From NCBI GenBank assembly GCA_005800815.1, contig SYEK01000028.1:1-64000 (forward strand): 64,000 bases of DNA, in the 5' to 3' direction. The notes beneath the pieces were generated by a model. The model worked only from the letters and a program-made list of their open reading frames with translations. It was not told the origin of the DNA and made no database searches. Made by a program: the position numbers and the translations under genes. Source of the stretch: Actinomycetota bacterium. GTDB lineage: Bacteria > Actinomycetota > Actinomycetes > Nanopelagicales > Nanopelagicaceae. Every line of letters starts with the position of its first letter. Position 1 is the first letter of the stretch. Of this stretch, positions 1-10,179 are shown piece after piece.

Positions 1-638
1 ATCTCCATCTGCTCAAACTCGCGTGTGCGAAAGATGAAGTTGCCAGGTGTGATCTCATTACGGAAAGATTTTCCAATCTGGCCGATTCCAAAGGGAGGTT
101 TTTTACGTGATGTGGTCATCACCTGATCAAAGTTGATGAAGATTCCCTGAGCAGTCTCCGGTCGCAAGTATGCAAGACCTGATTCATCCTCTACTGGACC
201 GAGATAGGTCTTGAGCATTCCGCTGAACTGTTTTGGCTCGCTGAACTGGCCCTTGTTGCCACACGATGGACAGTTTAATTCAGACAAGGAGGTCGCGGCT
301 TTCTTATGTTTTGCCTCATAAGCCTCCATCAAGTGATCGGCGCGATAGCGTTTGTGACACGCGGTGCACTCGGTCAATGGATCACTAAAAGTTGAAACGT
401 GGCCCGATGCCTCCCAGACCTCTTTGGATAAGATGACACATGAGTCAAGACCGACAACATCCTCGCGACCCATGACCATGGAGTTCCACCATTGACGCTT
501 GACGTTGTTCTTGAGCTCGACTCCCAGTGGACCGTAATCCCACGAGGCTCGAAGTCCGCCATAGATTTCAGAGGAGGGATAGACAAAACCTCGGCGCTTT
601 GCAAGAGATACGATATTTTCTAAACGATCCGTTGCCAT
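1..638 (-). CDS. glyS: Glycine--tRNA ligase (partial, C-terminal part outside the window)
   Basis: Class II glycyl-tRNA synthetase of the single-chain homodimeric type, which charges tRNA-Gly. The ORF track misses it because the frame runs off the left edge. Reading the minus strand from the ATG at 638 gives a protein beginning [18 protein letters not shown]. It continues with the family motif [11 protein letters not shown], a CxxC...CxxC zinc-ribbon insertion ([16 protein letters not shown]), and class II motif 2 ([20 protein letters not shown]) at the window edge. GAGG lies 5 nt before the ATG. About 212 of the usual ~460 residues are present. No T-box-like leader is seen upstream. Confidence 0.95.
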   Translation of the reverse strand, partial: MATDRLENIVSLAKRRGFVYPSSEIYGGLRASWDYGPLGVELKNNVKRQWWNSMVMGREDVVGLDSCVILSKEVWEASGHVSTFSDPLTECTACHKRYRADHLMEAYEAKHKKAATSLSELNCPSCGNKGQFSEPKQFSGMLKTYLGPVEDESGLAYLRPETAQGIFINFDQVMTTSRKKPPFGIGQIGKSFRNEITPGNFIFRTREFEQME

Positions 639-740
639 CACTACCTCATCCGGCGAATTCAAGAGCCGGGGAAAATGGGCTTGCCCATCCGGCTGGCTGT
701 CGGCGAAAAGCAACTTGCGTTGCTTTCATTGCCTCAAAGT

Positions 741-1010
741 TTACTCATAGGCCCCTGGTTCATCGATTGCACGGGCCAGAATTGGCATCACCTCTAACTT
801 GGCAGGCGTGCTGCTCAAGGCCCTGCGATATGAACCAACGCTCTCCCAGTGGGTTACCAGCGACCAGAGGGTGGGATCATCTAGGTTCTGGCCAAACTCT
901 CCACGCACATATCCTGGGCAGCCTGAGAGCACCTTGTGGGCGCTGGCCAAATCGGCCCTGAACTGCCCGGCCTGGGCCAGAGGGCAGGAAAAGCGGGCGA
1001 TCGCATGCAT
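741..1010 (-). CDS. Antibiotic-biosynthesis-monooxygenase (ABM)-fold small protein
   Basis: An 89-residue protein with the pattern of the YgiN/ABM ferredoxin-like family: a first strand MHAIARFSCP, a helix with AHKVLSGCPGYVRGEF, then a WSLVTHWESVGSYRRAL strand-helix and a C-terminal strand. Relatives are cofactor-free quinol or polyketide monooxygenases, or act in stress tolerance. The true substrate cannot be read from the sequence. The start at 1010 has no Shine-Dalgarno site, but a -10 TAGAAT lies 6 nt upstream, so the mRNA is probably leaderless. It sits between glyS and uppS, where many actinobacteria carry zur/smtB-type regulators instead. Confidence 0.7.
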   Translation of the reverse strand: MHAIARFSCPLAQAGQFRADLASAHKVLSGCPGYVRGEFGQNLDDPTLWSLVTHWESVGSYRRALSSTPAKLEVMPILARAIDEPGAYE

Positions 1011-1016
1011 GCCACA

Positions 1017-1049
1017 ATTCTATGGGTTGAAATTGATAATAATTATTAT
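1017..1049 (-). promoter_or_regulatory. Leaderless promoter plus 14-bp AT palindrome upstream of the ABM gene
   Basis: On the minus strand TAGAAT (1017-1022) lies exactly 6 nt before the ATG at 1010. About 14 nt further upstream is the perfect palindrome ATAATAATTATTAT (1036-1049), at the -35 position. Its AT-rich twofold symmetry recalls Fur/Zur-type operators, but its half-sites do not fully match a Zur box. The regulator is unknown. Confidence 0.4.
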
Positions 1050-1333
1050 TTTTTGCTCTGCCACCTTTGGCTAGCAGAAAGATCTACAGACCAAGATTTG
1101 AGAGGACTCGCCGATTCGCCCATGGGAGATAGAGGCAAAGTGCTCAAGGCATACTCGCCATAGGCGTTCATACTCGAGTCCATCTGATCCTTGATCCATC
1201 TCTCGATCTCTTGCTCGCACTTGGCGTATTTGAGCCAAGATGATGGCCCAGGAGTTTGGCTATCAAGATATGGCGCACACGGCAGAGATCTAGGGATTTT
1301 GCCCCAATTGCTAGGTGCTAAGCCTTGCCAAAT
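1046..1333 (-). CDS. Possible small hypothetical protein without a conventional upstream start
   Basis: The gap between uppS and the ABM gene holds a minus-strand frame open for 95 codons that ends at TAA (1046-1048). Its product looks protein-like, with ...[21 protein letters not shown]... followed by a low-complexity Ser-rich and basic tail ending SKK. It overlaps the end of uppS by 16 nt. No ATG, GTG or TTG is in frame until an ATG at 1183, which would give only 45 residues. It may therefore use a rare start (ATT at 1333 or an internal CTG), be a short 45-residue protein, or be a gene remnant. I recognise no family. Confidence 0.3.
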   Translation of the reverse strand: MWQGLAPSNWGKIPRSLPCAPYLDSQTPGPSSWLKYAKCEQEIERWIKDQMDSSMNAYGEYALSTLPLSPMGESASPLKSWSVDLSASQRWQSKK

Positions 1334-2022
1334 CTACGATCTCTGGCTGAATACTCCTCGATCGCTCTCCATAGAGTTTTGCGTGTGACATCTGGCCATA
1401 GCACATCCATAAATACGAACTCGGCATAGACGCTCTGCCACGGCAGGAAGTTACTGGTGCGCTGCTCCCCCGATGAGCGCAAGAACAAATCGACATCACT
1501 CATCTTCGGAGAGTCTAAATACTGAGCAAAGAGCTTTTCGGTAATGGCATCGACCTTGATCTTTCCACGTTTGACATCTATGGCGAGATCGGTGGCAGCA
1601 TCAACAATCTCTGAACGCCCACCATAATTGACACACATATTGAGGCTGAGAACCTTATTTTTTTTAGTCAACTCTTCGGCCTCTTCTAGCTCTTTGATCA
1701 CGCTACTCCAGAGGCGCTTTGGCCGACCCACCCAGCGCACCCTCACACCCATCTCATTCATCTGATCGCGACGACGCCTGATGACATCACGGTTAAAACC
1801 CATCAAGAACTTCACCTCTTCCGGTGAGCGTCGCCAATTCTCTGTTGAGAATGCATAGGCACTGACCTCTTTTACTCCGAACTCAATCGCACCCTCAATC
1901 ACATCAAAGAGTGCGGCCTCACCGGCCTCATGTCCTGCCGTGCGCGCTAATCCGCGCTTTTTTGCCCAACGACCATTGCCATCCATCACGATCGCAACAT
2001 GATGAGGAATTTTTATTGTCAT
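1318..2022 (-). CDS. uppS: Isoprenyl (undecaprenyl-type) diphosphate synthase
   Basis: Cis-prenyltransferase that condenses isopentenyl diphosphate onto an allylic primer to make the lipid carrier for cell-wall synthesis. The N-terminal motif [17 protein letters not shown] carries the catalytic Asp that binds the diphosphate. FSTENWRRS and the C-terminal [18 protein letters not shown] segment with the Mg-binding/substrate residues are also present. Starting at the ATG at 2022 gives 234 residues. That ATG overlaps the recO stop (ATGA) and is preceded by GGTGGAG, so it is translationally coupled to recO. The longer ORF in the track reads back into recO. The recO-uppS pair is the standard actinobacterial order. 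Confidence 0.93.
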   Translation of the reverse strand: MTIKIPHHVAIVMDGNGRWAKKRGLARTAGHEAGEAALFDVIEGAIEFGVKEVSAYAFSTENWRRSPEEVKFLMGFNRDVIRRRRDQMNEMGVRVRWVGRPKRLWSSVIKELEEAEELTKKNKVLSLNMCVNYGGRSEIVDAATDLAIDVKRGKIKVDAITEKLFAQYLDSPKMSDVDLFLRSSGEQRTSNFLPWQSVYAEFVFMDVLWPDVTRKTLWRAIEEYSARDRRFGKA

Positions 2023-2750
2023 ACCCGCTCCACCATCGGTAAAGAACGAAGTCCACGTTCGAGGTGCCATTGTAGATAAGCTGCAATCAGACCACTAGCC
2101 TCTCGTCGCGACTTTACCTCACTTGCACTGGCAACATCCCAATCACTGCTCAGCAGCGCACCCATCAGTTGGAGTGTTTCAGGAGCAGGGGTTGCACATG
2201 CCGAAGGTCTGCAGTCGGCACAGACCGAGCCCCCGCCAACCAGTGAGAAATAACGATGTGGACCGGGTGACTCACAGCTCGAGCAGATCGTCATGGATGG
2301 GGCGTAGCCTGCTACTGCCAATGATCGCAACAAAAAGGCATCGAGGATCAATAATGGCTCATAGCGATTTTGAGCCAGCGCCCTCATCCCACCGACGACC
2401 AATGCGAACTCTTGCAAGGAGGGCTCCTTCTCTTGACTAGTAAATCGCTCGGCCGCCTCCAATATCGCTGAGGCGACCGTCCAGCGCTGATAATCCTGTG
2501 TCAGTGCCTCGCCATAGTTCATGAGCGCCTCAACCTGAGTGATAGTGTCAAAGACCTTACCGGTGTAGAGCTGGATGTCTACATGACTGCCCGGTTCAAG
2601 ACGGGCACCAAACTTCGATTTCGTGCGGCGCACACCTTTGGCAACCCCACGGATTCGCCCATGATCTCGAGTGAGCATGGTGATGATGCGATCGGCCTCA
2701 CCCAATTTCTGAGTACGCAAGACGATAGCCTCATCTCGATACACGCTCAT
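2019..2750 (-). CDS. recO: DNA repair protein RecO
   Basis: RecO promotes RecA loading and strand annealing in recombinational repair. The 243-residue product has the N-terminal OB fold ([21 protein letters not shown], and [20 protein letters not shown]). It also has the helical C-terminal domain with a four-cysteine zinc site, CSSC ... CADC, at about residues 157-181. It ends in an ATGA overlap with uppS. No strong Shine-Dalgarno is seen. A TACCTT hexamer 7 nt before the ATG hints at a leaderless transcript, although leuA ends only 22 nt upstream. Confidence 0.92.
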   Translation of the reverse strand: MSVYRDEAIVLRTQKLGEADRIITMLTRDHGRIRGVAKGVRRTKSKFGARLEPGSHVDIQLYTGKVFDTITQVEALMNYGEALTQDYQRWTVASAILEAAERFTSQEKEPSLQEFALVVGGMRALAQNRYEPLLILDAFLLRSLAVAGYAPSMTICSSCESPGPHRYFSLVGGGSVCADCRPSACATPAPETLQLMGALLSSDWDVASASEVKSRREASGLIAAYLQWHLERGLRSLPMVERV

Positions 2751-2772
2751 ATGGGTAAAGGTAGTGCGTGAA

Positions 2773-4551
<1,779 letters not shown>

Positions 4552-4596
4552 TTATTTGACCCCGCCACGGCAGCTAAGAAGGAGACTGCGCATCAT
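4552..4596 (-). CDS. leuL: leuA leader peptide (14 aa, three consecutive Leu codons)
   Basis: A 15-codon reading frame (including stop) encodes MMRSLLLSCRGGVK and stops 63 nt before leuA. The three adjacent leucine codons (CTC CTT CTT) and the competing hairpins just downstream are the hallmarks of ribosome-mediated attenuation of leuA, a mechanism long proposed for actinobacterial leucine genes. Charged tRNA-Leu would let the ribosome reach the stop and allow the terminator-like stem; starvation would stall it at the Leu run and favour the alternative stem. It begins 21 nt after the glnA stop, so the promoter must lie within glnA or further upstream. Confidence 0.7.
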   Translation of the reverse strand: MMRSLLLSCRGGVK

Positions 4597-4617
4597 GGGC
4601 TAAGGGTAGCCCCAAGC

Positions 4618-5922
4618 CTAGAGAACTGGCAAATACCTATCGAGTTCGTAAGCACTCACCTGTCGGCTGTATTCAAGCCATTCAGCGCGCTTATTGAGAA
4701 GAACATATTCAAATACATGCTCTCCTAAAGTCTCACGCACCAGATCGCTCCGCTCCATCTGTGCAATCGCCTCATTAAGATCAGTTGGCAGAGAGATTGG
4801 ATCACTGGAGTCACTCAAAACATAACTCTCTTGGACTCCCTGTAATCCCGCGCCCAGCATCAGGGCATATGCCAGATATGGATTGCATGCAGTATCGGGG
4901 GATCTAAACTCGATTCGCGTTGAGTTCTCCTTACCCGGCTTGTACATCGGAAGTCGCACCAATGCACCGCGGTTACTTGGCCCCCAGTTGATCACCGCTG
5001 GAGCCTCTCCCCCTCCATGAAGGCGCTTATACGAGTTCACCCATTGATTGGTAATCGCAGTTATCTCAGGAGCATGTCTGATGATGCCCGCGATAAAGGA
5101 TCTACCAACGTGAGACAGGTTGTACTGGGCACTCCCATCATAGAAAGCATTCTCCTCACCCTTAAATAAGGAGACGTGGGTATGCATGCCACTGCCTGGG
5201 TGGTTGGTAAAAGGCTTTGGCATGAAGGAGGCATAAAAGCCTTGATCCATGGCGACTTCCTTGATGACGTGTCGAAAGGTCATAATGTTATCGGCCGTTG
5301 TCAGCGCATCGGCATCACGCAGGTCTATCTCCTGCTGACCGGGGCCTGCTTCATGATGAGAGAACTCGACGCTGATACCCATCGCCTCTAGCAAAGTTAT
5401 CGCTTGACGACGAAAGTCGTGTCCCACGACCGAAGGGGTATGATCAAAGTATCCACCTTGATCTACGGGTATTGGAGCGATACCTGCCTCTGGCATCGAC
5501 TTGAATAGGAAGAACTCAATTTCAGGGTGCGTGTAACAGGTGTAACCCATCGCCGCTGCTTTATCTAATGTACGGCGCAAAACATTGCGCGGATCGGCAG
5601 GAGAGGGATTTCCATCTGGCATCGTGATATCACAGAACATCCGCGCCGCCCCTGGGGCCTCTGTGCGCCATGGCAGGATCGAAAAGGTTGATGGATCCGG
5701 CTTGGCCAACATATCTGACTCACTCACACGTGCGAAGCCTTCGATTGCCGAGCCATCAAAGCCAATGCCCTCATCAAATGCATTTTCTAGCTCAGCAGGT
5801 GCTATCGCAACTGACTTTAAAAAGCCCAAGACATCGGTGAACCATAGACGGATGAAACGAATATTGCGCTCTTCTATCGTGCGAAGAACAAACTCCTGCT
5901 GCTTGCTCATCTCTGGGGACAT
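4618..5922 (-). CDS. glnA: Type I glutamine synthetase (GlnA2-like)
   Basis: ATP-dependent ligation of ammonia to glutamate; a cytoplasmic dodecamer in this family. The 434 residues closely follow the actinobacterial GlnA2 pattern, with FVLRTIEERNIRFIRLWFTDVLG at the N-terminus and FDGSAIEGF. PEIEFF and the ATP/glutamate-site TNHPGSGMHTH are present, then RLHGGGEAPAVINWGPSNR and a C-terminus ending ELDRYLPVL. The ATG at 5922 has AAGGA just upstream; a second ATG at 5910 is a possible alternative. It lies upstream of the leuA leader and downstream of cysE, all on one strand, with a 54-nt gap to cysE. Confidence 0.94.
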   Translation of the reverse strand: MSPEMSKQQEFVLRTIEERNIRFIRLWFTDVLGFLKSVAIAPAELENAFDEGIGFDGSAIEGFARVSESDMLAKPDPSTFSILPWRTEAPGAARMFCDITMPDGNPSPADPRNVLRRTLDKAAAMGYTCYTHPEIEFFLFKSMPEAGIAPIPVDQGGYFDHTPSVVGHDFRRQAITLLEAMGISVEFSHHEAGPGQQEIDLRDADALTTADNIMTFRHVIKEVAMDQGFYASFMPKPFTNHPGSGMHTHVSLFKGEENAFYDGSAQYNLSHVGRSFIAGIIRHAPEITAITNQWVNSYKRLHGGGEAPAVINWGPSNRGALVRLPMYKPGKENSTRIEFRSPDTACNPYLAYALMLGAGLQGVQESYVLSDSSDPISLPTDLNEAIAQMERSDLVRETLGEHVFEYVLLNKRAEWLEYSRQVSAYELDRYLPVL

Positions 5923-5976
5923 GTTCCTTATCCTTGCAAAGCAAGGTTACGAGCATGTTACAGAGCATTAAAACGG

Positions 5977-6489
5977 TTAAATAACGAAGAAATCAGCCTT
6001 ATCCAGCACAGTCTTTGGTGCCAAGTTCGTTGTGATGACTGCATTTGCGCCGATTCGTGAGCCCTGGCCCACAGTGACATTTCCAAGGACCCTGGCGCCT
6101 GCACCGATGATTACATTATTAGCGATAGTTGGATGACGCTTCCCCTGCTCGATGCCACGAGCCCCAAGGGTCACATCGTGGTAGAACATCACATCATCAC
6201 CGATGATCGCCGTTGCTCCGATAACGACTCCCCTGCCGTGATCGATGAAGAAACGCCGACCAATCCTGGCCGCTGGGTGAATCTCGATTCCAGTAGTTGA
6301 TCGAAGCAGATTTGAGTGCATACGAGCGATCAACTTCAGGCCATGGCTCCAGAGAAAGTGGGATATCCGATGGCCCCAGATTGCATGCACACCTGGATAG
6401 GTAAGGGCAACCTCAACTCGATTGCGCGCCGCCGGATCATGGCTGATTGCATTGTCGAGATCCTCGAAGATCCGAGAGAGAAAGCTCAT
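5977..6489 (-). CDS. cysE: Serine O-acetyltransferase (short form)
   Basis: Makes O-acetylserine from serine and acetyl-CoA, the acceptor used by the adjacent cysK. The 170 residues match the short bacterial SAT form: an N-terminal helical part ([17 protein letters not shown]), then left-handed beta-helix hexapeptide repeats ([58 protein letters not shown]). It starts 3 nt after the cysK stop, so the two are co-transcribed. Confidence 0.93.
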   Translation of the reverse strand: MSFLSRIFEDLDNAISHDPAARNRVEVALTYPGVHAIWGHRISHFLWSHGLKLIARMHSNLLRSTTGIEIHPAARIGRRFFIDHGRGVVIGATAIIGDDVMFYHDVTLGARGIEQGKRHPTIANNVIIGAGARVLGNVTVGQGSRIGANAVITTNLAPKTVLDKADFFVI

Positions 6490-6492
6490 CGA

Positions 6493-7419
6493 TTAATCCG
6501 CCAAATCCTCATAGAGAATGGTCGATAGATACCGCTCTCCTGCAGATGCACAGATAACTGCGATGTTCTTACCTGCGAACTCAGGACGGGCTGCAACCTG
6601 GGTCGCAGCCCACAAAGTCGAACCAGATGAGATACCGGCAAGAATTCCCTCTTCGGCTGCAGCTCGACGTGCATATTTAATGGCATCGGCAGCCGAGGCA
6701 TCCAAGATCTCATCATAAACGCTGCGATCGAGCACGTTAGGAATAAAATTTGCGCCGATTCCCTGGATGGGATGAGGCCCGGGCTCTCCACCATTGAGAA
6801 TCGGTGATGCTGCAGGCTCGACCCCAAATACCTTCAACTCTGGGTTCTTCTCTTTCAGGAAACGACCTGCACCGGTAATGGTTCCACCTGTGCCAATACC
6901 GCAGATGAAGGCATCCACCTCTCCATCGAGATCTCGCCAGATCTCGGGCCCCGTTGTCGCATAGTGAATTGCAGGGCCGGCCCCATTCTCAAATTGGCGG
7001 ACTAAGACCGCACCTGAAGTGCCTAGCTTCTCAGCGGCTGCAACGGCCCCCTTCATCCCCTCACCCGCTGGAGTTAGCACAAGCTCTGCGCCAAATGCGC
7101 GAATTAGCTTGCGACGCTCCTTTGAGACGGATTCAGGCATCGTAAAAATCGATGTGTATCCACGTGCTGCAGCGACCATAGCAACTGCAATTCCAGTATT
7201 TCCCGATGTCGCCTCAACGATGGTGCCACCAGGCTTGAGCTCCCCGCTGGCCTCTGCGGCATCAATCATCGCAATTGCTAGACGATCTTTCACCGAAGAG
7301 GTCGGGTTGTAGAACTCGAGTTTTGCATAGATGTTGCCCGCTGAGCCATCGTTGATCTTATTGATACGCACAAGAGGTGTGTTTCCAAAGGCCTGGGTGA
7401 TTGTGCTAAAAGTTTTCAT
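6493..7419 (-). CDS. cysK: Cysteine synthase A (O-acetylserine sulfhydrylase)
   Basis: PLP enzyme that converts O-acetylserine and sulfide to cysteine. It has FGNTPLVRINKIN, the PLP lysine in NPTSSVKDRLA, the substrate loop VEATSGNTGIA, the phosphate-binding GIGTGGTITGAGRFLKEK, and C-terminal SSGSTLWAA. Starting at the second ATG (7419) gives 308 residues, normal for CysK; GGGAG sits 4 nt before it, and the ATG at 7422 is nearly as good. The track's longer version starts in non-homologous sequence. It is the first gene of the cysK-cysE pair. Confidence 0.95.
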   Translation of the reverse strand: MKTFSTITQAFGNTPLVRINKINDGSAGNIYAKLEFYNPTSSVKDRLAIAMIDAAEASGELKPGGTIVEATSGNTGIAVAMVAAARGYTSIFTMPESVSKERRKLIRAFGAELVLTPAGEGMKGAVAAAEKLGTSGAVLVRQFENGAGPAIHYATTGPEIWRDLDGEVDAFICGIGTGGTITGAGRFLKEKNPELKVFGVEPAASPILNGGEPGPHPIQGIGANFIPNVLDRSVYDEILDASAADAIKYARRAAAEEGILAGISSGSTLWAATQVAARPEFAGKNIAVICASAGERYLSTILYEDLAD

Positions 7420-7505
7420 CATTCTCCCTAGAAATAAAGTGACATGGTTCAAAGAATTTCAAGCAGATAAGGTGAGAGAATCCTCAGGAAGTACAGGAGG
7501 CGAAT

Positions 7506-7607
7506 ATGCAGAAATCGACTATCCGGTTACGCGTAAAGAGCCAGAGGATTATCAAGATCATAGACATAAGTTTATCTCTGATGCAGATTAATGCGAGTTG
7601 CAAGTAA
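7506..7607 (+). CDS. Possible 33-aa small protein
   Basis: A plus-strand frame lies between the two minus-strand genes cysK and nadE. A perfect AGGAGG (7495-7500) stands 5 nt before its ATG. The product begins MQKSTIRLRVKSQRI and is basic at the N-terminus with a hydrophobic middle (IIKIIDISLSLM). It ends at TAA just 9 nt before the nadE stop. No family is recognised. The ribosome-binding site is the main argument; chance or a leftover of an older gene are alternatives. Confidence 0.35.
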   Translation: MQKSTIRLRVKSQRIIKIIDISLSLMQINASCK

Positions 7608-7616
7608 TTCGCGGAT

Positions 7617-9278
7617 TTAGGACTGACTCCAACCCGATGTCATCGGTAATCGGCGATCTTTTCCAAAGGCGCGAGATGAGACCTTGGTACCAGGTGGATA
7701 TTGGCGGCGCTTGTACTCGGCCCTATCCACCAGCGCGATGACACGAGTGATCAGCTCTGGCTCAAAACCATCTTTGACCAAGAGTTCATAGCCATGATCT
7801 TCATCGACATAGAGGCGCAACACTTTATCGAGCAGCAGGTAATCGGGAAGGGAGTCTGTGTCCCTCTGATCGGGGCGCAGCTCTGCGCTGGGCTCTTTGG
7901 TGATGGAGCGCTGCGGAATCGGTGGGGTCAGACCCGATAGCCGGGCCTGCTCGTTTCGCCATCGGGCCAATGCCCAAACATCGCTCTTGTAAATATCTTT
8001 GATAGGTGCAAAGCCGCCCACGGCATCGCCATACAGAGTCGAATATCCAACTGCGAGCTCACTCTTATTTCCCGTCGCAAGGACGATATGGCCCTCGGCA
8101 TTAGAGATCCCCATCAAGCTGGTGCCCCGCACCCTCGCCTGTAGATTCTCCTCAGCCAAGCCAGAGAGATGTAGAGTGTTCATAAATCCATCGACCATCG
8201 CTGCGATAGGCAGCTTGCGAAAATGAATGCCTGTTGCATCGGCAAGGGCCTGGGCATCCTCAAGTGAATGCGATGAGGAGTATTTGCTCGGCATGGCAAC
8301 GCCATACACGTTTTTTGCGCCAACGGCATCGATAGCGATGGCAGCGACCAGGGCCGAATCAATTCCACCCGATAATCCCAACACAACGGATGTGAATCTA
8401 TTCTTTGAGATGTAATCACGCAGGCCAACCACCAGAGCCTTCCAGATCTGCCCCTCATCACTTAAGCGAGCTGCGATCACCGAAGTGATGCTCTCCAAGG
8501 ATGCACCTACATCGCTAGAGATGAGCAGATCGGGCCGTGAGGAGTTTGTGACGCACTCGACGTCGACAAACATCACAAGATCATCAAACTGCGGGGCTCG
8601 AGCGATGAGAGTGCCCTCCTTATCAACAACGATTGAATCGCCATCAAAGACAAGATCATCCTGGCCCCCTGTCATGTTGACATAGGCCAAAGGGGCACCG
8701 ACTTGGCGGGCGCGTTTTTGCACAAGGGCCAATCGCAGATCATCTTTATTTCGTTCGTACGGTGAGCCGTTGGGGACCACAACCAAGCCAGGTGTGCGAT
8801 CGGCCAATTCGGCCAATGAGTGCCAGATGTCCTCACAGATTGCGATAGCCACATCGACGCCATGAATGCGCACCACAAGGGAGGAGTCACCGGCGGTGAA
8901 GTTCCTGAACTCATCAAAGACGCCATAGTTGGGCAGGTGGCGTTTGACGTAGCGGGCCTTGATCTCACCATCATGGATGATTGCAACGGCGTTCTGGGGC
9001 TTACCTTCATCTGAGGTCTCCAGATAACCCACCACTGCAACGATCTGCGCGCTCACGCAGGATGCGATCTTTGCGATCATGGCCTTACTTGCCGATTGGA
9101 AGGATGGCCGCAGCGCCAGATCCTCAACTGGATAGCCCGTCACCATCATCTCGGGAAAGAGCACTAGATGCGCGCGAGCGCTCTGGGCCGAGGCGATCGA
9201 TGCTGCGATCAGCTCGCTATTTCCCTCAAGATCTCCCACAGTGGGGTTGATCTGAGCCAGGGCCAGGCGCAGCTTCAT
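7617..9278 (-). CDS. nadE: Glutamine-dependent NAD+ synthetase
   Basis: Final step of NAD synthesis: deamido-NAD plus glutamine and ATP to NAD. Two domains are visible. An N-terminal carbon-nitrogen hydrolase (about 1-265) has the Glu of FPEMMVTGYP, the Lys of KRHLPNYGVFDE and the Cys of AICEDIWH. A C-terminal NAD synthase domain has the P-loop GLSGGIDSALVAA and later LATGNKSELAVGYSTLYGD. The 553-residue length is normal for this fused form. The start at 9278 has no Shine-Dalgarno but a TACTCT hexamer exactly 6 nt upstream, suggesting a leaderless mRNA. It is divergent from panB. Confidence 0.95.
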   Translation of the reverse strand: MKLRLALAQINPTVGDLEGNSELIAASIASAQSARAHLVLFPEMMVTGYPVEDLALRPSFQSASKAMIAKIASCVSAQIVAVVGYLETSDEGKPQNAVAIIHDGEIKARYVKRHLPNYGVFDEFRNFTAGDSSLVVRIHGVDVAIAICEDIWHSLAELADRTPGLVVVPNGSPYERNKDDLRLALVQKRARQVGAPLAYVNMTGGQDDLVFDGDSIVVDKEGTLIARAPQFDDLVMFVDVECVTNSSRPDLLISSDVGASLESITSVIAARLSDEGQIWKALVVGLRDYISKNRFTSVVLGLSGGIDSALVAAIAIDAVGAKNVYGVAMPSKYSSSHSLEDAQALADATGIHFRKLPIAAMVDGFMNTLHLSGLAEENLQARVRGTSLMGISNAEGHIVLATGNKSELAVGYSTLYGDAVGGFAPIKDIYKSDVWALARWRNEQARLSGLTPPIPQRSITKEPSAELRPDQRDTDSLPDYLLLDKVLRLYVDEDHGYELLVKDGFEPELITRVIALVDRAEYKRRQYPPGTKVSSRAFGKDRRLPMTSGWSQS

Positions 9279-9356
9279 TTTTCAAGAGTAACAGGGGTAC
9301 CCTTGTGGATGTACCCGGGGACCAGCCATATGGCGGCACCGAGGAGAGGACATCAC

Positions 9357-10169
9357 ATGGAGGCCTTATACGGCGGCCAGCAGCATCGTCGCACCACGAT
9401 CTTGGATTTGGCGGCTGCGAAAAAGCGCGCTGAGAAATGGGTGATGCTCACCTCCTATGAGCAGATGACGGCCGAAATCTTTGATGAGGCCGGTATCCCG
9501 GTTCTACTCGTCGGCGATAGTGCAGGAAATAACTTTCTTGGCCATGAAAACACAATTCCAGTGTGCGTTGATGAGTTGATTCCGATGGTGCGCGCTGTAG
9601 TCAGGGCATCATCACAGGCGCTGGTTATCGCCGATCTGCCCTTTGGATCCTATGAGGCGAGTCCTGAACTCGCCCTTGCCACCAGTATTCGTTTCTTTAA
9701 AGAGGCCGGGGCCATGGGTGTCAAGCTAGAGGGTGCCCATATAAAAACCATCGAAAAACTCGTTGCCTCTGGGATTCCTGTGATGGGCCATGTGGGCCTT
9801 ACTCCACAATCACTTCATCAGTTGGGTGGTTATCGAGTCCAGGGCCGCAAAGATGGCGATGTGATTCTCGATGCCGCGCGCGCCATCGAAAGGGCCGGCG
9901 CCTTTGCAATAGTTCTTGAACTTATCTCGGCCGAGTTAGCGCAAAAGATCACTGCGGCATTATCTATCCCCACCGTTGGAATCGGGGCCGGTGTTAACTG
10001 TGATGCCCAGGTCTTGGTCTGGACCGATCTGATGGGGCTTACCAAAAATCCTCCCAAGTTGGCCAAGGCCTATCGCAATCTACGCGCTGAGATGCTGGAT
10101 GCGGCCACTGAGTTTGCAGCCGATGTGAGAAATGGGGAGTTTCCCGGAGCCGGCCAGAGCTACAAGTAA
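9357..10169 (+). CDS. panB: 3-methyl-2-oxobutanoate hydroxymethyltransferase
   Basis: First step of pantothenate synthesis: hydroxymethyl transfer from methylene-THF to 2-oxoisovalerate to give ketopantoate. The 270-residue TIM barrel shows VMLTSYEQMTAEIFDEAGI, VGDSAGNNFLGHENT (metal-binding Asp), ADLPFGSYE, VKLEGA, MGHVGLTPQS and PTVGIGAGVNCDAQVLVWTDL. GAGGAGAGG lies 7 nt before the ATG at 9357. The track's start at 9168 reads antisense through nadE and is rejected. An MFS gene follows 10 nt later. Confidence 0.95.
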   Translation: MEALYGGQQHRRTTILDLAAAKKRAEKWVMLTSYEQMTAEIFDEAGIPVLLVGDSAGNNFLGHENTIPVCVDELIPMVRAVVRASSQALVIADLPFGSYEASPELALATSIRFFKEAGAMGVKLEGAHIKTIEKLVASGIPVMGHVGLTPQSLHQLGGYRVQGRKDGDVILDAARAIERAGAFAIVLELISAELAQKITAALSIPTVGIGAGVNCDAQVLVWTDLMGLTKNPPKLAKAYRNLRAEMLDAATEFAADVRNGEFPGAGQSYK

Positions 10170-10179
10170 ACTCGCGGCC

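Noticed and set aside
9168-9356. N-terminal extension of panB in the ORF track
   Set aside because: It is antisense to nadE, has no PanB similarity, and a good ribosome-binding site precedes the ATG at 9357.
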